Shown one piece after another: positions 52,559 to 62,752 of a DNA stretch of 64,000 nt. Every line of letters starts with the position of its first letter. The first letter of the stretch is position 1. The stretch is from Blepharisma japonicum (taxonomy: Eukaryota > Ciliophora > Heterotrichea > Heterotrichida > Blepharismidae). The DNA is taken from the NCBI GenBank assembly GCA_949751835.1, contig CATKHK010000047.1:286977-350976 (forward strand). The letters run 5' to 3'. The notes under the pieces are model-generated. The model had not been told where the DNA came from. It saw nothing but the letters and a program-made list of their open reading frames with translations, and did not search any database. The position numbers were made by a program, and so were the translations under genes.

Positions 52559-53305
52559 TTAATTAAAAATTAGAGTCCTTTTGCGAGGACTTGACTTAGG
52601 GGTAATAAAATCATTCCGTTGGTTTGAATTCGCAAGGATATCATATTTTGACTTTAGTGCCGAATATTGCTCCTTTTCAAATTCAATCTGTGCTTCTAAT
52701 TGGCTGATTGTTCTTTTGTGTTCATTTACTTCTTTATTCAGCTCATCACAGTCTAGATGCACAATTAGTGACTCGCTTTCACAAACCTTCAGCTTTTCTT
52801 TCAATTTTTCTTTTTCTGATGTTGCATAATTTAATTCTTCTTTTAAAATATCAATTTTTTGATCCATCCAATCTTTATTCCTGGCATGTTCTTCAATTTG
52901 AATTCTTATATCGTTGTATTCATTTTTTTCTTTCTTTTCATAAGCATATATCTTTATTTGACTTTCTTGGAACTTATCTTGCAAAGCTTTATATAAAAAC
53001 TGCAAATGTTCCAATTGGATTCTTACATCATCAATGTCCTCTTCTTGGAACTTTTTTATTTGTTCTCGCATTTCTTCATTTTCAAATTCCAGCTGAGTGA
53101 TTTGAAAGTCTCTTTTTTGACACTCCAGGCCAAGCTGACGGACTCTTTCTTCAGCTCTTTCAAGCCTAGGTAGTAGATCTTTGACTTCTTGCTCTTTAGG
53201 AAATTCATCAAAGCAACTAAGCTCATCTGTAGTCTTTGTTTCGCAGATTTGAGTAGGAATTGCTGATATCGATATATCAGTAGGTGGCAAAGATAAAAAT
53301 TCCAT
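52559..53305 (-). CDS. Long coiled-coil protein
   Basis: 248 residues; after a polar N-terminus, residues 40-225 are an almost unbroken heptad coil (LPRLERAEERVRQLGLECQK, LEFENEEMREQIKKFQEEDI, NKEVNEHKRTISQLEAQIEF). The basic SPRKR end (ITPKSSPRKRTLIFN) looks like a phosphosite/NLS. Probably a structural protein. Confidence 0.8.
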   Translation of the reverse strand: MEFLSLPPTDISISAIPTQICETKTTDELSCFDEFPKEQEVKDLLPRLERAEERVRQLGLECQKRDFQITQLEFENEEMREQIKKFQEEDIDDVRIQLEHLQFLYKALQDKFQESQIKIYAYEKKEKNEYNDIRIQIEEHARNKDWMDQKIDILKEELNYATSEKEKLKEKLKVCESESLIVHLDCDELNKEVNEHKRTISQLEAQIEFEKEQYSALKSKYDILANSNQRNDFITPKSSPRKRTLIFN

Positions 53306-53449
53306 TTAAATTTTTATAAGATATTGCTGTATAAATTTTAGATGGAAAAAATCATTTTAAGGGCAATATTGACTAATTATGATGTATAAACAACCTTTAG
53401 TTTCGATTTTGGAAAGGAATATCTTATTATTCATAGCTACATTTAATAA

Positions 53450-54127
53450 ATGGAATCTGGGGAGAGAGTTTATAACGTGTATTGCAGCGAAGAAATAGCA
53501 AGATTACTCCAATCCTCTGGCCAGCTCCAATGGTTAGAGTCCCAGTACCAGATTAAAGTAGATTACCAGGAGGGCCGATTCCTCTTAACTGGAAGAGATA
53601 CTCCTGTGCAAGCTCAGCAGCAAGCGAAGCACATATTAATATCTCTGATCCAGCAATCATCAATCCCCAAATCTGCTTTTCAATGGTTTTGGTTTAACGG
53701 GAGATCCTATTCTCCCTATGACCCTGACTCCAATCAAAAGATCGAGGATGCATTCCAAAGTCAGCAACCAGCCTTGATCTTGGAGACCTTTGGGAAGCTC
53801 TACAACATCAACCTAATTCACTTCGCACAATCTCCCCTAACTGGTAAGATTTGGAGACCCATAATCAGGCAACCTCCTCCAATGATGAGGAGGACTGAAA
53901 ATAGAAGAGAATTCACATCGTGGACTTACGATGACAAAGGCAAAATAAAGCCATTTTCAAGAGAAATCGTGATGAGGCTTGAAGAGGCGCTTAAAATTGG
54001 CACAAATAATGTGGATATCCGGATGGGCAGTTCTGAGTTTGTCGTAAACTTGGAGAAGATGGAAATGCACAATAAGAAAACCAAAAGAATTCAGTCTGTA
54101 TCTAGAGAAACTAAAAAGCCTAGCTAA
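53450..54127 (+). CDS. KH-like / WWE / WWE protein
   Basis: 225 residues, visibly richer in G and C than its neighbours. A KH-like segment at about 8-68 (VYCSEEIARLLQSSGQLQWL, YQEGRFLLTGRDTPVQAQQQ) is followed by a WWE domain at about 76-142 (FQWFWFNGRSYSPYDPDSNQ, then KIEDAF and TGKIWRPIIRQ) and a weaker second WWE at about 152-222 (FTSWTYDDKGKIKPFSREIV, RIQSVSRET). WWE domains read poly-ADP-ribose or its iso-unit and occur in PARPs and ubiquitin ligases. This arrangement with no catalytic domain suggests a reader/adaptor. It lies upstream of calcineurin A by 94 bp. Confidence 0.75.
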   Translation: MESGERVYNVYCSEEIARLLQSSGQLQWLESQYQIKVDYQEGRFLLTGRDTPVQAQQQAKHILISLIQQSSIPKSAFQWFWFNGRSYSPYDPDSNQKIEDAFQSQQPALILETFGKLYNINLIHFAQSPLTGKIWRPIIRQPPPMMRRTENRREFTSWTYDDKGKIKPFSREIVMRLEEALKIGTNNVDIRMGSSEFVVNLEKMEMHNKKTKRIQSVSRETKKPS

Positions 54128-54221
54128 TAAGTTAAGATAAATTGTTCACAAAACTGGATTTATAGTCGTTTCATAGAAATGGATAAGTTTTTAAATTACA
54201 CATTAATAGTTTAGATAAACC

Positions 54222-55643
54222 ATGGAGCCTTTGAGCGACCCAATGAGAGATAGAGTTGTAAAGAACCTCCCTCCACCTCCTCACAGACCCTTATCACATG
54301 ATTTGGTGTTTCCCCAGGGCAGTAATAAATAGTCAGGCTGAAAGCCAAATTGAACAATTGTACGAGACCATTTAGCAAGAGAAGGAACTTTGTCGAAGTT
54401 AGATGTTATGTTTATTATTAATAAAACCATTGATATCCTTGCAAGAGAGCCAAACTTAGTCCGGCTTCAAGACCCTCTCTTAGTGATCGGCGACATTCAT
54501 GGCCAATTTTTTGATCTGCTAAAAATCCTTGAACTTGGCGGAAGTCCTGAAAAAAACAAATACTTATTCTTAGGTGACTATGTTGATCGTGGTGCTTTTG
54601 CTCTAGAAGTTATCATTTTGATTTACTGTTTAAAGTTGAATTACCCAGATTTAGTGTTCTTATTACGTGGAAATCATGAATGCAGGCAACTGACTTCATA
54701 TTTTACGTTTAGAATGGAATGTATACAGAAATATGACTCAGAAGTATACGAAAAAATAATGGACAGCTTTGACTGCTTGCCTGTAGCAGCAACAGTCAAT
54801 GACAATTTCTTATCTGTCCATGGAGGACTGTCCCCACATCTCAAAAATATTAGAGATATTGACCAAGTTTACCGCTTTGAAGAACCGCCCAAAGATGGAA
54901 TTTTCTGTGATTTATTGTGGGCAGATCCCATTGATAATGAAAATGGGGTGATGCCTTCGTCATATATTCAAAATACTACGAGAGGTTGCAGCTACTTGTA
55001 TGGGGCTGATGCAGTGAATGATTTTTTACAGCAAAATGATCTCATTGCGCTGATTCGTGCTCATGAGGTGCAGGCAGATGGGTATAAAATGCATAGATGG
55101 GCAGGCGATGACGATTTTCCTCTTGTTATCACAGTGTTTTCAGCTCCTAATTACTGTGATTTCTACAACAACAAAGGAGCTATTATAAGGTTCACTAATA
55201 ACACATTGAATGTCCAGCAGTTCAACTACAGCCAACATCCTTATCTTTTGCCAAATTTTATGAATGTTTTTAACTGGAGCTCGCCTTTTATTATAGAGAA
55301 AGTCATGGCAATGCTTTATAATATTTTAAAGCCAAGGTATGGAGAAAAAAATATTGGCCTTGATTCTGTAGCCAAAAAAAGATTGATTGGTCTGGAATCT
55401 CAAGCAAAAGAATCCAAGAAGAATTTGTTGAAAAACAAGGTAAATGCAGTCTCTAGAATGATGAGAATGTTCAAGACTCTTAGAGAAGAGCATGAAGCTA
55501 TAGTGTTGCTCAAAGGCATGTGCCCTGACAACAAAATTCCAAGAGGGCTTTTACTAGAAGGTCGAACAGCGCTAATGGTTGCAGTGGACAGGTTCAGACA
55601 TGCAAGGATGCTAGATATTGATAACGAAAGAAGACCAAGATAA
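54222..55643 (+). CDS. Calcineurin A (PP2B catalytic subunit)
   Basis: 468 residues after removing a 15-nt intron at 54322-54336 (GTAATAAATAGTCAG) that hides the N-terminal exon MEPLSDPMRDRVVKNLPPPP. TGA after the intron is Trp (GSWKPNWTIV). Metallophosphatase motifs GDIHGQFFDL, GDYVDRGAFALE, RGNHECRQLT and SVHGGLSP are intact. The calcineurin-B-binding helix (SSPFIIEKVMAMLYNILKPR) and the calmodulin-binding segment (NKVNAVSRMMRMFKTLREEH) are present; an autoinhibitory stretch follows (GLLLEGRTALMVAVDR). It is the Ca2+/calmodulin-dependent Ser/Thr phosphatase. Confidence 0.95.
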
Positions 55644-55686
55644 TGAAATTAATTAGCAGGATTATTAGCTTCATTTTTATCATTAA

Positions 55687-56142
55687 TTATCTCGTGCTTT
55701 CAGCCTTCTTGAATCTAATCACAACGACAATTCCAAGTATAAATTCAATACTTGAAATAATCAAGAAAATAATGTTTATGACTCGGTCTGCTATTAATCT
55801 AAATATCAATTACACATAGAGCTGCAAAGCAATGAAAAACACACTTCCAAATATAGCAGGGATTGTTAAAATTAAGAAATGAATCATAACCCCTGGTCCT
55901 TCAGCTTTATTCCCAACTATGCCTGAATTATAATTACCGATAAAAAGACGAAAGTATTGAAGGAAAATAAAAAATGCAAGCCCGGCACATTCAAGTGAGA
56001 TGGTATTTGGAGGGTAAGTTAGGATAGTGCTTTTGTATATATATAAAACTGATGTGACAATAAAGTATAGATGAGAGTAGAGGATGTCATAGTATATAAG
56101 AGTTTGTAGAGGAAGCAAAGATAAAGGCTTTCCTTGCAACAT
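55687..56142 (-). CDS. TMEM216/TMEM17-family transition-zone protein
   Basis: 146 residues after removing a 15-nt intron at 55799-55813 (GTAATTGATATTTAG). Four transmembrane helices: LQTLIYYDILYSHLYFIVTS, LECAGLAFFIFLQYFRLFIG, MIHFLILTIPAIFGSVFFIA, NIIFLIISSIEFILGIVVVI, followed by a basic end. The motif YKSTILTYPPNTISLECAGL and QYFRLFIGNYNSGIVGNKAE matches TMEM216/TMEM80-type proteins (Transmemb_17 family), part of the tectonic ciliary transition-zone complex. Which member is uncertain. It is 43 bp from convergent calcineurin A. Confidence 0.8.
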
Positions 56143-56186
56143 TTTATGATCTTATTAGTTTTTAGCAATAATTTAAGCTATTAAAT

Positions 56187-57968
56187 TTACATGACTTTGC
56201 ACTTATCAGATGCTCCGTTTTGAGGGCGATCATTGTAATTGGGACTAGGCTTTCTATTGTGTAAGGACTGGGTTTTAGATTTGTCGAATCTTCCAGAGTT
56301 GTTTAAGGTAGATGAACTAAAAGCTCTCACTGGGGTCACATTTCTTTGGTTGTATATTGATAAAGGAATTCTATTACTTAAGGCAAGAAGAGATGTTTTA
56401 GCACACCTGGTGCAAGGAAGCTTTGGCTTGCATTGAGTGCATATTTCATGCTTTTTAGGCACGCTTGAAGAATTTTTTTCAAAAATTCTTGCAGATTGAT
56501 AGTGTCTTTGTGAGTCTGGACGAATGAAGTTTGATACTCTAATTGGTGATTTTTTTTGCAAAGGTAAATAACAAAGCGAACGATCATCGTCAAAACTGGA
56601 AGTTTTCCTTTCTTTGGATTGGGTTTTGTATCTGCAGTACAAATCCATAACTTGGCGAGGGGAAGTGTCTCTAGCACTGTTTTTTACAATATGGCCTGGG
56701 GATTTCGAAAGTGGAGGCTGATTTTCTTCATCAGAGTACCTTTCAGCCTTCACAGTTTTCTCTTTTGAAAAACTGAATTGGTCAGATTCCACATCTTTAG
56801 AATTCATAGTTTCTTTTGTTTCAGTAACATTAGTTGGGTCAATTGCTATTTTTATTCCTGTTGATATTTTCAAGCATTCATCTTCTGTAATTTCTGTTTT
56901 TTCATGATGCTTTGTTTCTTCTTTAATAGGTAACTTTAGAGGTTTTATTTCAAATTTTAAAATAGTTTCTTTTTTCTTTTCATTTTTATCCTCTTTTATT
57001 TCGATTGGAGGCTTCTCTTCTTTATTTTTATAATGAATTACCTCAATTTCTAATTCTTCTACTTTAATAGCATTTTCTTCTTTTTTAACTTTTTTCTCTT
57101 TTAGAAAATTTGGCTTTTTTTTAGCCTCTTCTACATCTTGCTTTGTAAGAACCAAAACTGCTGGCTTAATTCCGTGATACGCATAATTATTTCTCATTAC
57201 AGGAGGCACCACAATTACACATGGAGGTGCATTTTTTGGGAATCCATCAATGCAATAAAACTCATCAGGCTTATCGAACACCAAATACTCCAGATTTTCT
57301 GAAAAATTTAAACTTAAAGGTGGATCATTTAAGCACATATGCAAACTCAGCTTATGGATCGTTATGACAAATTTTTCAAATTCAGGAGAATCCACCATTT
57401 CTTCAAAATCTTCTATTTGCTCTATTCCCTCCACAGCTTCTGTATACTCTTTTTTTATATCCAAAAGCGATGGCAATGGAAATGATTTAAGCGAAAAATC
57501 TTGGAAAAGCTTCAGCAGATATTTTTTGACCCCTTCTTCTTCGCTGCCAGGGATAAGTAATAAATTCATGACTTCATTGACTTTACAGTTGATTTGTGAC
57601 TGAACTTTGTCTATTACAAGCTTTATTAAAACCTGTATAAGCATCGTAAATGTAACATGGTCTGACAAAAATGATGAAAAAACGTCCAAAATATTTTCCA
57701 ATATCATAACTTCCCAGATCTTTTTAAACTCGCTTGGCAAGGAAAAAGCTGAGGATGTATTGTTGTGGTTTTGAGATTGCAAAGCTGCACTATCTTGAAG
57801 TTTTTGTACAGTAGCTTCAGATCGTTTTAGATCTGTGCGCAGTTTGAATATTTCTTTCTCAAGAGACTCAATAATTGATTTGGCATTGACTAGCTTTTCT
57901 TCTGCTGTGTTTCCTTGGAAACTAAATGAGTTTTACATTTCTTCTTCAATGGGTTCTAAATTTGACAT
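56187..57968 (-). CDS. Coiled-coil and low-complexity protein, unknown
   Basis: 588 residues from ATG 57968 after removing a 15-nt intron at 57922-57936 (GTAAAACTCATTTAG). The first 60 residues include a coiled coil (AEEKLVNAKSIIESLEKEIF, KLRTDLKRSEATVQKLQDSA). A folded helical segment sits at about 75-215 (FKKIWEVMILENILDVFSSF, ITIHKLSLHMCLNDPPLSLN), then a Lys/Glu-rich disordered stretch (EKKKETILKFEIKPLKLP) and a Ser/Arg/Cys-rich tail with CTQCKPKLPCTRCAKTS, perhaps a small metal-binding knot. No family recognised. Confidence 0.75.
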
Positions 57969-58122
57969 TTTAACTTTAACGATGAATTAAGAAAATTTAT
58001 AAAAAGAATAAATTATCATAAGCTGGCCATTCTCTTTTCGGGCTTATATCAAATTATTAATTATATTTTTATATTTAAACATATTAAATCAAATGGTTAG
58101 CATACAATATCATTTACAAAAA

Positions 58123-59367
58123 CTAAAATATTTCACAAAATTTAGCACTACACCCGCAAGTTTTCTTACTCTTCGGCTTCGGAGAAGAAAATGACTGTAA
58201 TTCTGTGTTTTCTTTGGTTTGTCCACCATCTGAATGTAATGATCTAATTTCAATTTTTTCTTCGCTTTTGTCTTCCGGAAAGCTTAAATTTATCGAGATT
58301 AAGCTGATATTTTTTTCAGGTTCACTATAGTCTTCTTCTAATTTTATTTCTTCTCGAAATATTGGTAAAGAAAGTGAAGGGATTAGTGGCAAAATAGGCT
58401 CATCGTCAGGAACATCATATATGCTGTCCTCTTTTACGTCATGATACTCATTATATGTCGTTTTATTACTTAAATGAGCACTTTTAGGCTCTTCAGGAAT
58501 TGTAAACGGTCCATCTGGCAATGTGGGAGGCCAAAAAACAGCCGTATTTGGAACCTTCCCACCATATTTTTCTTCCAATTGATTAGGAGCTACATGCTTC
58601 TTCAATTCTAGAGGATCTGAATTTTTGCAAATTTTTATCTTTCTAACTGTGTGCGCCTCTATAAAAGTTTTCACAATTTTCCAAGCAAACGCAAGAGTAG
58701 AAGGAGAGTTAACTACATAATTAACTATCATTCTACATCTGAAATTGTCCTGGAGGACCTTTATTATTCTTCTTAGTTCGCTAAAAGGCAGATTTTTAAG
58801 AGGCTGGCTGCACAAATCTGTGATAATTATCCAATTTTCTATTTGTCCAGGAATTGTCAGCTTTTGAACTGCGAATTCCAGATTAAAACAAAGTAAGGCG
58901 CAAAAGTCATCAATTGAATATTTCTTCATATCAAACTTGCTTGCATTTATAACTATTATAGGACGATATCTATGATCTCTACCATGAATATAAATAGCTC
59001 CTGAGTTCAGAAGATGAGAACATTTTGAATAAAGTGACCGAAAACTGTCTGTTAAATTTAGTGCTCGCCATTCAATAGAATCTTTTAAAGACCGAACTGC
59101 TTTTTTGATGCTAAATTTACAGCCAAGTAGGATTCTTAAGAGTTCTTCATCTCCAAAAAAATCGGGGATATCAGAAAAAGAGGATTTAATTTCTTGTTTG
59201 AATTTGGCAAGCATTTCATTTTCATAGGTTGTATATTTGGTTTTATAGAAAATATATCGCACTAGGGTCTTTCCTTCACCTGTGTAGAGATAGTTTCCTT
59301 CTGGTCAATAATAGTAGGCTTCTTCTGGAATTAACTTTTCGTCAGACGAAAAAATATTGTTTTCCAT
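58123..59367 (-). CDS. SEC14/CRAL-TRIO lipid-binding protein
   Basis: 414 residues from ATG 59367; TGA in YYYWPEGNY is Trp. Preceding the CRAL-TRIO N helix is a 70-residue extension. The N domain (FFGDEELLRILLGCKFSIKK) and SEC14 core (GAIYIHGRDHRYRPIIVINA, WIIITDLCSQPLKNLP, LQDNFRCRMIVNYVVNSPST, LEEKYGGKVP) fit the family that transfers phosphatidylinositol or other lipids. The last 130 residues are disordered and acidic with a Cys-containing end (KKTCGCSAKFCEIF) that may be lipid-modified. Confidence 0.92.
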
Positions 59368-60498
59368 AATAAAATTATTACTGAAATGCAGGTAGTCGTT
59401 TTATGGTTGTGTGAAATTATTTTTAAGTTTTGGGTGAATTATAAAAGGATGAAAGCTTAATTATATGATTGATTGAAGAATATATGCTCATAATGTTAAA
59501 AAATTTTTTTGAATTTGGAGAAAGATTATAATCCAAATAAATAAATTTGGCATTTTATTAGAAAAAAGGAAAAACTAAAAATTTCTACTTTTTCCTTGAT
59601 GATGTGCTGAACACCATTGAAATTTAATTTCAAAATTTTATATTTTTATATAAGCTCCTTATTATTTGTATAATCTATTAGAATTATAATAATTTATTTT
59701 AGATTGACAGCATAAAATTTATTCGCTTATCCAAATATAAATGATAATAATAATAAGAAAAATAAGAATATTTAGTTAAAATTAGTTGCAAATTTGCAAA
59801 ACTTCTAGTTAATTATTTTATTCCTTTTCCTTGAAATTTACCTAAACTTATAACTTAAGTTTTCCCAAGTATTATTTTCAATTTTAAGGGCTATAATATA
59901 TTCAATTTTACCTTAATGTAATTTAGTTTTCTGCAGCTGTTAATTTGCAAATAAATCTATCCTTATCTCTCTATTGCATTATATTAAGACAGTTCTTATT
60001 ACTCTTTAAAATTTTCTCTATTTTTATCTCATCCTTATTAAGCCACTTATGAGAAATTAGTGCAAGCTTTGTCCATCAATAGATAGGCTCATATTTCTTT
60101 GCTTGACTCTACTGATAAAAGGAATTTTAAATTCTTTCCAATCTTTATCACTGTAATTTAATTTTCCAAAGAATCAGCTTATCCATATTCTAAATCCTCC
60201 CCATCATAATCAAATTCTAATGTTTCACATTATTATGGTTTATTGAATAATTTATAATAATCAATTTCCTCTTGAAAATTATTGAGTCAGAATAAAATTC
60301 TCCTCATAATAGTAAACATATTTTATTTAAAATAATTAACTTTACAAATTCAGCCACTTCATAAATTCTATAAAGTTTATATTGGATTTTGAATGATTTA
60401 TGTGCAATTATTTAAATATTTTCTATTTAATAAAATATTAAAGTTTTTAATAAATCCCTAAAAAAAGTCACAAGAAGCTATCTTAGAAAATATTTGCC
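59368..60498. other. Long AT-rich intergenic region
   Basis: 1.13 kb of AT-rich DNA between the SEC14 and rhomboid-like genes. It contains short poly-ATA runs near 59745 and a stretch at 60057-60319 that reads like a broken gene on the minus strand (listed separately). Nothing else recognised. Confidence 0.5.
60057..60319 (-). pseudogene. Possible decayed gene
   Basis: From ATG 60319 the minus strand reads MFTIMRRILFWLNNFQEEID and YYKLFNKP, then two TAA codons, then CETLEFDYDGEDLEYG, a TAA, and so on. In a neighbouring frame an intact ATG-TAA reading frame (60057-60230, 57 codons, several TGA-Trp) reads GKLNYSDKDWKEFKIPFISR and onward. Composition looks like coding, but stop density matches random AT-rich DNA and no 15-nt intron helps. 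It may be a relic or a short real gene. Confidence 0.22.
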
Positions 60499-61389
60499 AT
60501 GTTTATAATGATTACGGGAGAACATTCAGGAAATCCGATAGCTAATATAAAGGAATTTATTCTCAAGACTCCAGTGTTTACAAAGCTTGTCCTGATCGTT
60601 TCTACACTCATATATATTATAACTCTAATAAGAGCAATCCTTCTTTCTAGCAATATTCGAACTACAGCCTTGATTAGCTATTTTCAGATATGGCAATATT
60701 ATCTCACTCCATTTCTGTGGGCGTATTTTATAGTTGAATTGGCTATCTATTGAATTATCGCATCTATAACTGAAAGAAGAATAGGAACTGTCAGATATTC
60801 AATTTTCTTTATTATAAATTCCACATTACTGCAGTTCATGTATTTGATACTCGTGCTTACATTTTCATTGGCTCCAATATGAATTAATTCAGGATTCTTT
60901 TATATTTTATACCCAAGTTTATGGTCGGTTTTAATGATGGAAATTACGATAGCATTCAATATAAATCCTTATTATGTGCACAAGATTCCATACTTATCAT
61001 GGGAAATAAAAAACTTTATTATTCCTTGGATTATCTTTGTAATATTATCCTTGCTTTTCCCAGTCTTGCTTAGATTAATTGCAGGAATTATTTTAGGATA
61101 TTTATGTAATCAATATTTAGATATCAGGAAATATTTGGGCTGCATGGAGTTAACAAATGCAAAGGTTGAAGAGCTCGAAAATTCTAGTATATTCAGATTC
61201 CTGAAATCCTTCTCTAATTTTATTTCTTATCAATCAGTTCAAGAACTCCCGATAGGAAATGAACCAGCCTTTGGTAGCCAAGCTATAAATCGCCCAGTTT
61301 CTCCTTTATCACAGAGCGATCACGAATATGAACTTCTTGAAGGAAATGATGAATTCACAAGTGAAGTAGAAAATAAACCAGACAAGTAA
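60499..61389 (+). CDS. Rhomboid-like multi-span membrane protein
   Basis: 296 residues, TGA as Trp (IYWIIASI, APIWINSGF). Six or more membrane helices. The segment TPVFTKLVLIVSTLIYIITL then WQYYLTPFLWAYFIVELAIY and SITERRIGTVRYSIF has the rhomboid/derlin-type order, with an E-x(n)-G-x-x-RY feature, most like UBAC2 or TMEM115. I see neither the catalytic GxS nor the His of active rhomboids, so it is probably a pseudoprotease. The C-terminal tail is polar and acidic (SQSDHEYELLEGNDEFTSEV). Likely ER/Golgi; a role in protein quality control is inference. Confidence 0.72.
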
Positions 61390-61424
61390 TAAATAGATTT
61401 AATAGCGTATTATAGATCTGGCCT

Positions 61425-61433
61425 CGGCGGGTT
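61425..61433 (-). promoter_or_regulatory. E2F-like motif just upstream of the DP gene
   Basis: The minus-strand reading AACCCGCCG (plus strand CGGCGGGTT) lies 7 bp before the DP start codon and stands out in AT-rich DNA. It resembles the E2F/DP consensus TTTCCCGCC. Autoregulation of a DP gene by E2F/DP would be plausible, but a single match so near the start codon is weak evidence. Confidence 0.3.
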
Positions 61434-61439
61434 ATAAAA

Positions 61440-62144
61440 ATGGCTAGCTGCCCGCCTTTAGATCTTCCTGTTCCTGATAAGAATAAGAAGCTTATTAACC
61501 TCAGTAAGCAGGTTTTAGAAAAAGTAAAAAATTCAGAAGTGACAACAGGCAATCAAATTGCAAAAGCTATTTTAAAAGATTTTCCAGAAAGCACATATGA
61601 GGTTGAGTTCAAAAATATCCAGCGCAGAGTTTATGACGCTCTAAATGTGCTACAAGCTATTGATGTTATTTCAAAAATGAGGAATGAAATAAGGTATAAA
61701 GGTATTATTAATAATGAACAATACGAACAAGTGAAATTATCAGTGGAACAAAAAAAGAAAAGAAATATGCAAAAGAAAAAAGTTTTAGCAGAAAATATTT
61801 TCCAGTATATTGCGATACACAAGCTAATACAAAGAAATAAGGAACAACCAAAGAAAAAACTTGTTGAGCTTCCATGCTTAATTATTGGAGGTGGAGATGC
61901 AAATATAGACATTCAAGAAGACTCTGTAAGACTTACTTCTCCAATTGGATTTACTATAGCCAATGACACTCATTTATTATCAAGATTAGACTTACATTGT
62001 TTTAGGTCTGAAGAATTACCTGAAAATTTTCCAGATGAATTAATTAATTTGATAGGAGCAAATGATTTTGTCAAGACAGAAGATATAAGGATTAGAGAAA
62101 GAGATTATAGACAAATGTTCCTTCAGCTGACTGAAAATCAATAA
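61440..62144 (+). CDS. DP (E2F dimerisation partner) transcription factor
   Basis: 234 residues from ATG 61440. The winged-helix DNA-binding domain at about 18-90 holds the DP signature NIQRRVYDALNVLQAIDVIS followed by KMRNEIRYKG; the leucine-rich coil follows (KKVLAENIFQYIAIHKLIQR), then the marked box (PCLIIGGGDANIDIQEDSVR, DLHCFR). DP proteins pair with E2F to control S-phase genes. It lacks the acidic tail of animal DP1. No introns. Position downstream of the rhomboid gene is 50 bp. Confidence 0.92.
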   Translation: MASCPPLDLPVPDKNKKLINLSKQVLEKVKNSEVTTGNQIAKAILKDFPESTYEVEFKNIQRRVYDALNVLQAIDVISKMRNEIRYKGIINNEQYEQVKLSVEQKKKRNMQKKKVLAENIFQYIAIHKLIQRNKEQPKKKLVELPCLIIGGGDANIDIQEDSVRLTSPIGFTIANDTHLLSRLDLHCFRSEELPENFPDELINLIGANDFVKTEDIRIRERDYRQMFLQLTENQ

Positions 62145-62218
62145 CAGCTGTAAATTATTAATTAAATTATTTATAAAAATCAAGAAGAGGTTACTTGCAT
62201 AAGAATTGATAAAATTAA

Positions 62219-62641
62219 ATGGCAAATCGAAAAGTTGCTTTTTGTACTACGTTTTACACTGATAAGCCTGATAAATTACCAAAAGAGCCGACAGGATATG
62301 AAAGAAGACTAAGAAGAAAAAGATCGCCGGGAAGATGGCTTCATCTATCAACAATGACATGCAGGGATTTTTCAAAAGATAGCTATGATTATCGCGATGC
62401 CCAATTTCAGCTCTCAGACAAAGGCCGAACGTACAACCCTGCAACATTCGAAAAAAAGCTATTTGAGCCTAAAAATAAATTTCAAAAAACTGAATTTAGG
62501 AATATTGACTTAGCGCCTGGAAAATTAAGCAATCAAAATAAAAAAATATTTAGAAATATGACTGAAAGTAGTATGGGAACTTTTGTTAATTCTGAAATAT
62601 TTCAATCTAAGCAGCAACTTTCAGCGAAAACTCAAAATTAA
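62219..62641 (+). CDS. Small basic protein, unknown
   Basis: 140 residues: MANRKVAFCTTFYTDKPDKL, then GYERRLRRKRSPGRWLHLST and a Lys/Gln/Asn-rich second half (FEKKLFEPKNKFQKTEFRNI). Highly basic, with no membrane segment or known domain; nucleic-acid binding or axonemal association would fit but is not shown. No introns. Confidence 0.65.
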   Translation: MANRKVAFCTTFYTDKPDKLPKEPTGYERRLRRKRSPGRWLHLSTMTCRDFSKDSYDYRDAQFQLSDKGRTYNPATFEKKLFEPKNKFQKTEFRNIDLAPGKLSNQNKKIFRNMTESSMGTFVNSEIFQSKQQLSAKTQN

Positions 62642-62752
62642 TATTAAACTTTTTAATCATATAGTTGCATTAATATAATATATATTGAAATTCATAATAA
62701 TTAGTTTATTTTTCATTTAAGCAAAATTCTCTAAGTCATATCCTATTATTTA

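Noticed and set aside
59368-60498. A gene in which TAA/TAG are read as Gln (a third code variant)
   Set aside because: The number of TAA/TAG codons in the coding-like frame equals what random AT-rich DNA gives, and all confident genes stop at TAA or TAG.
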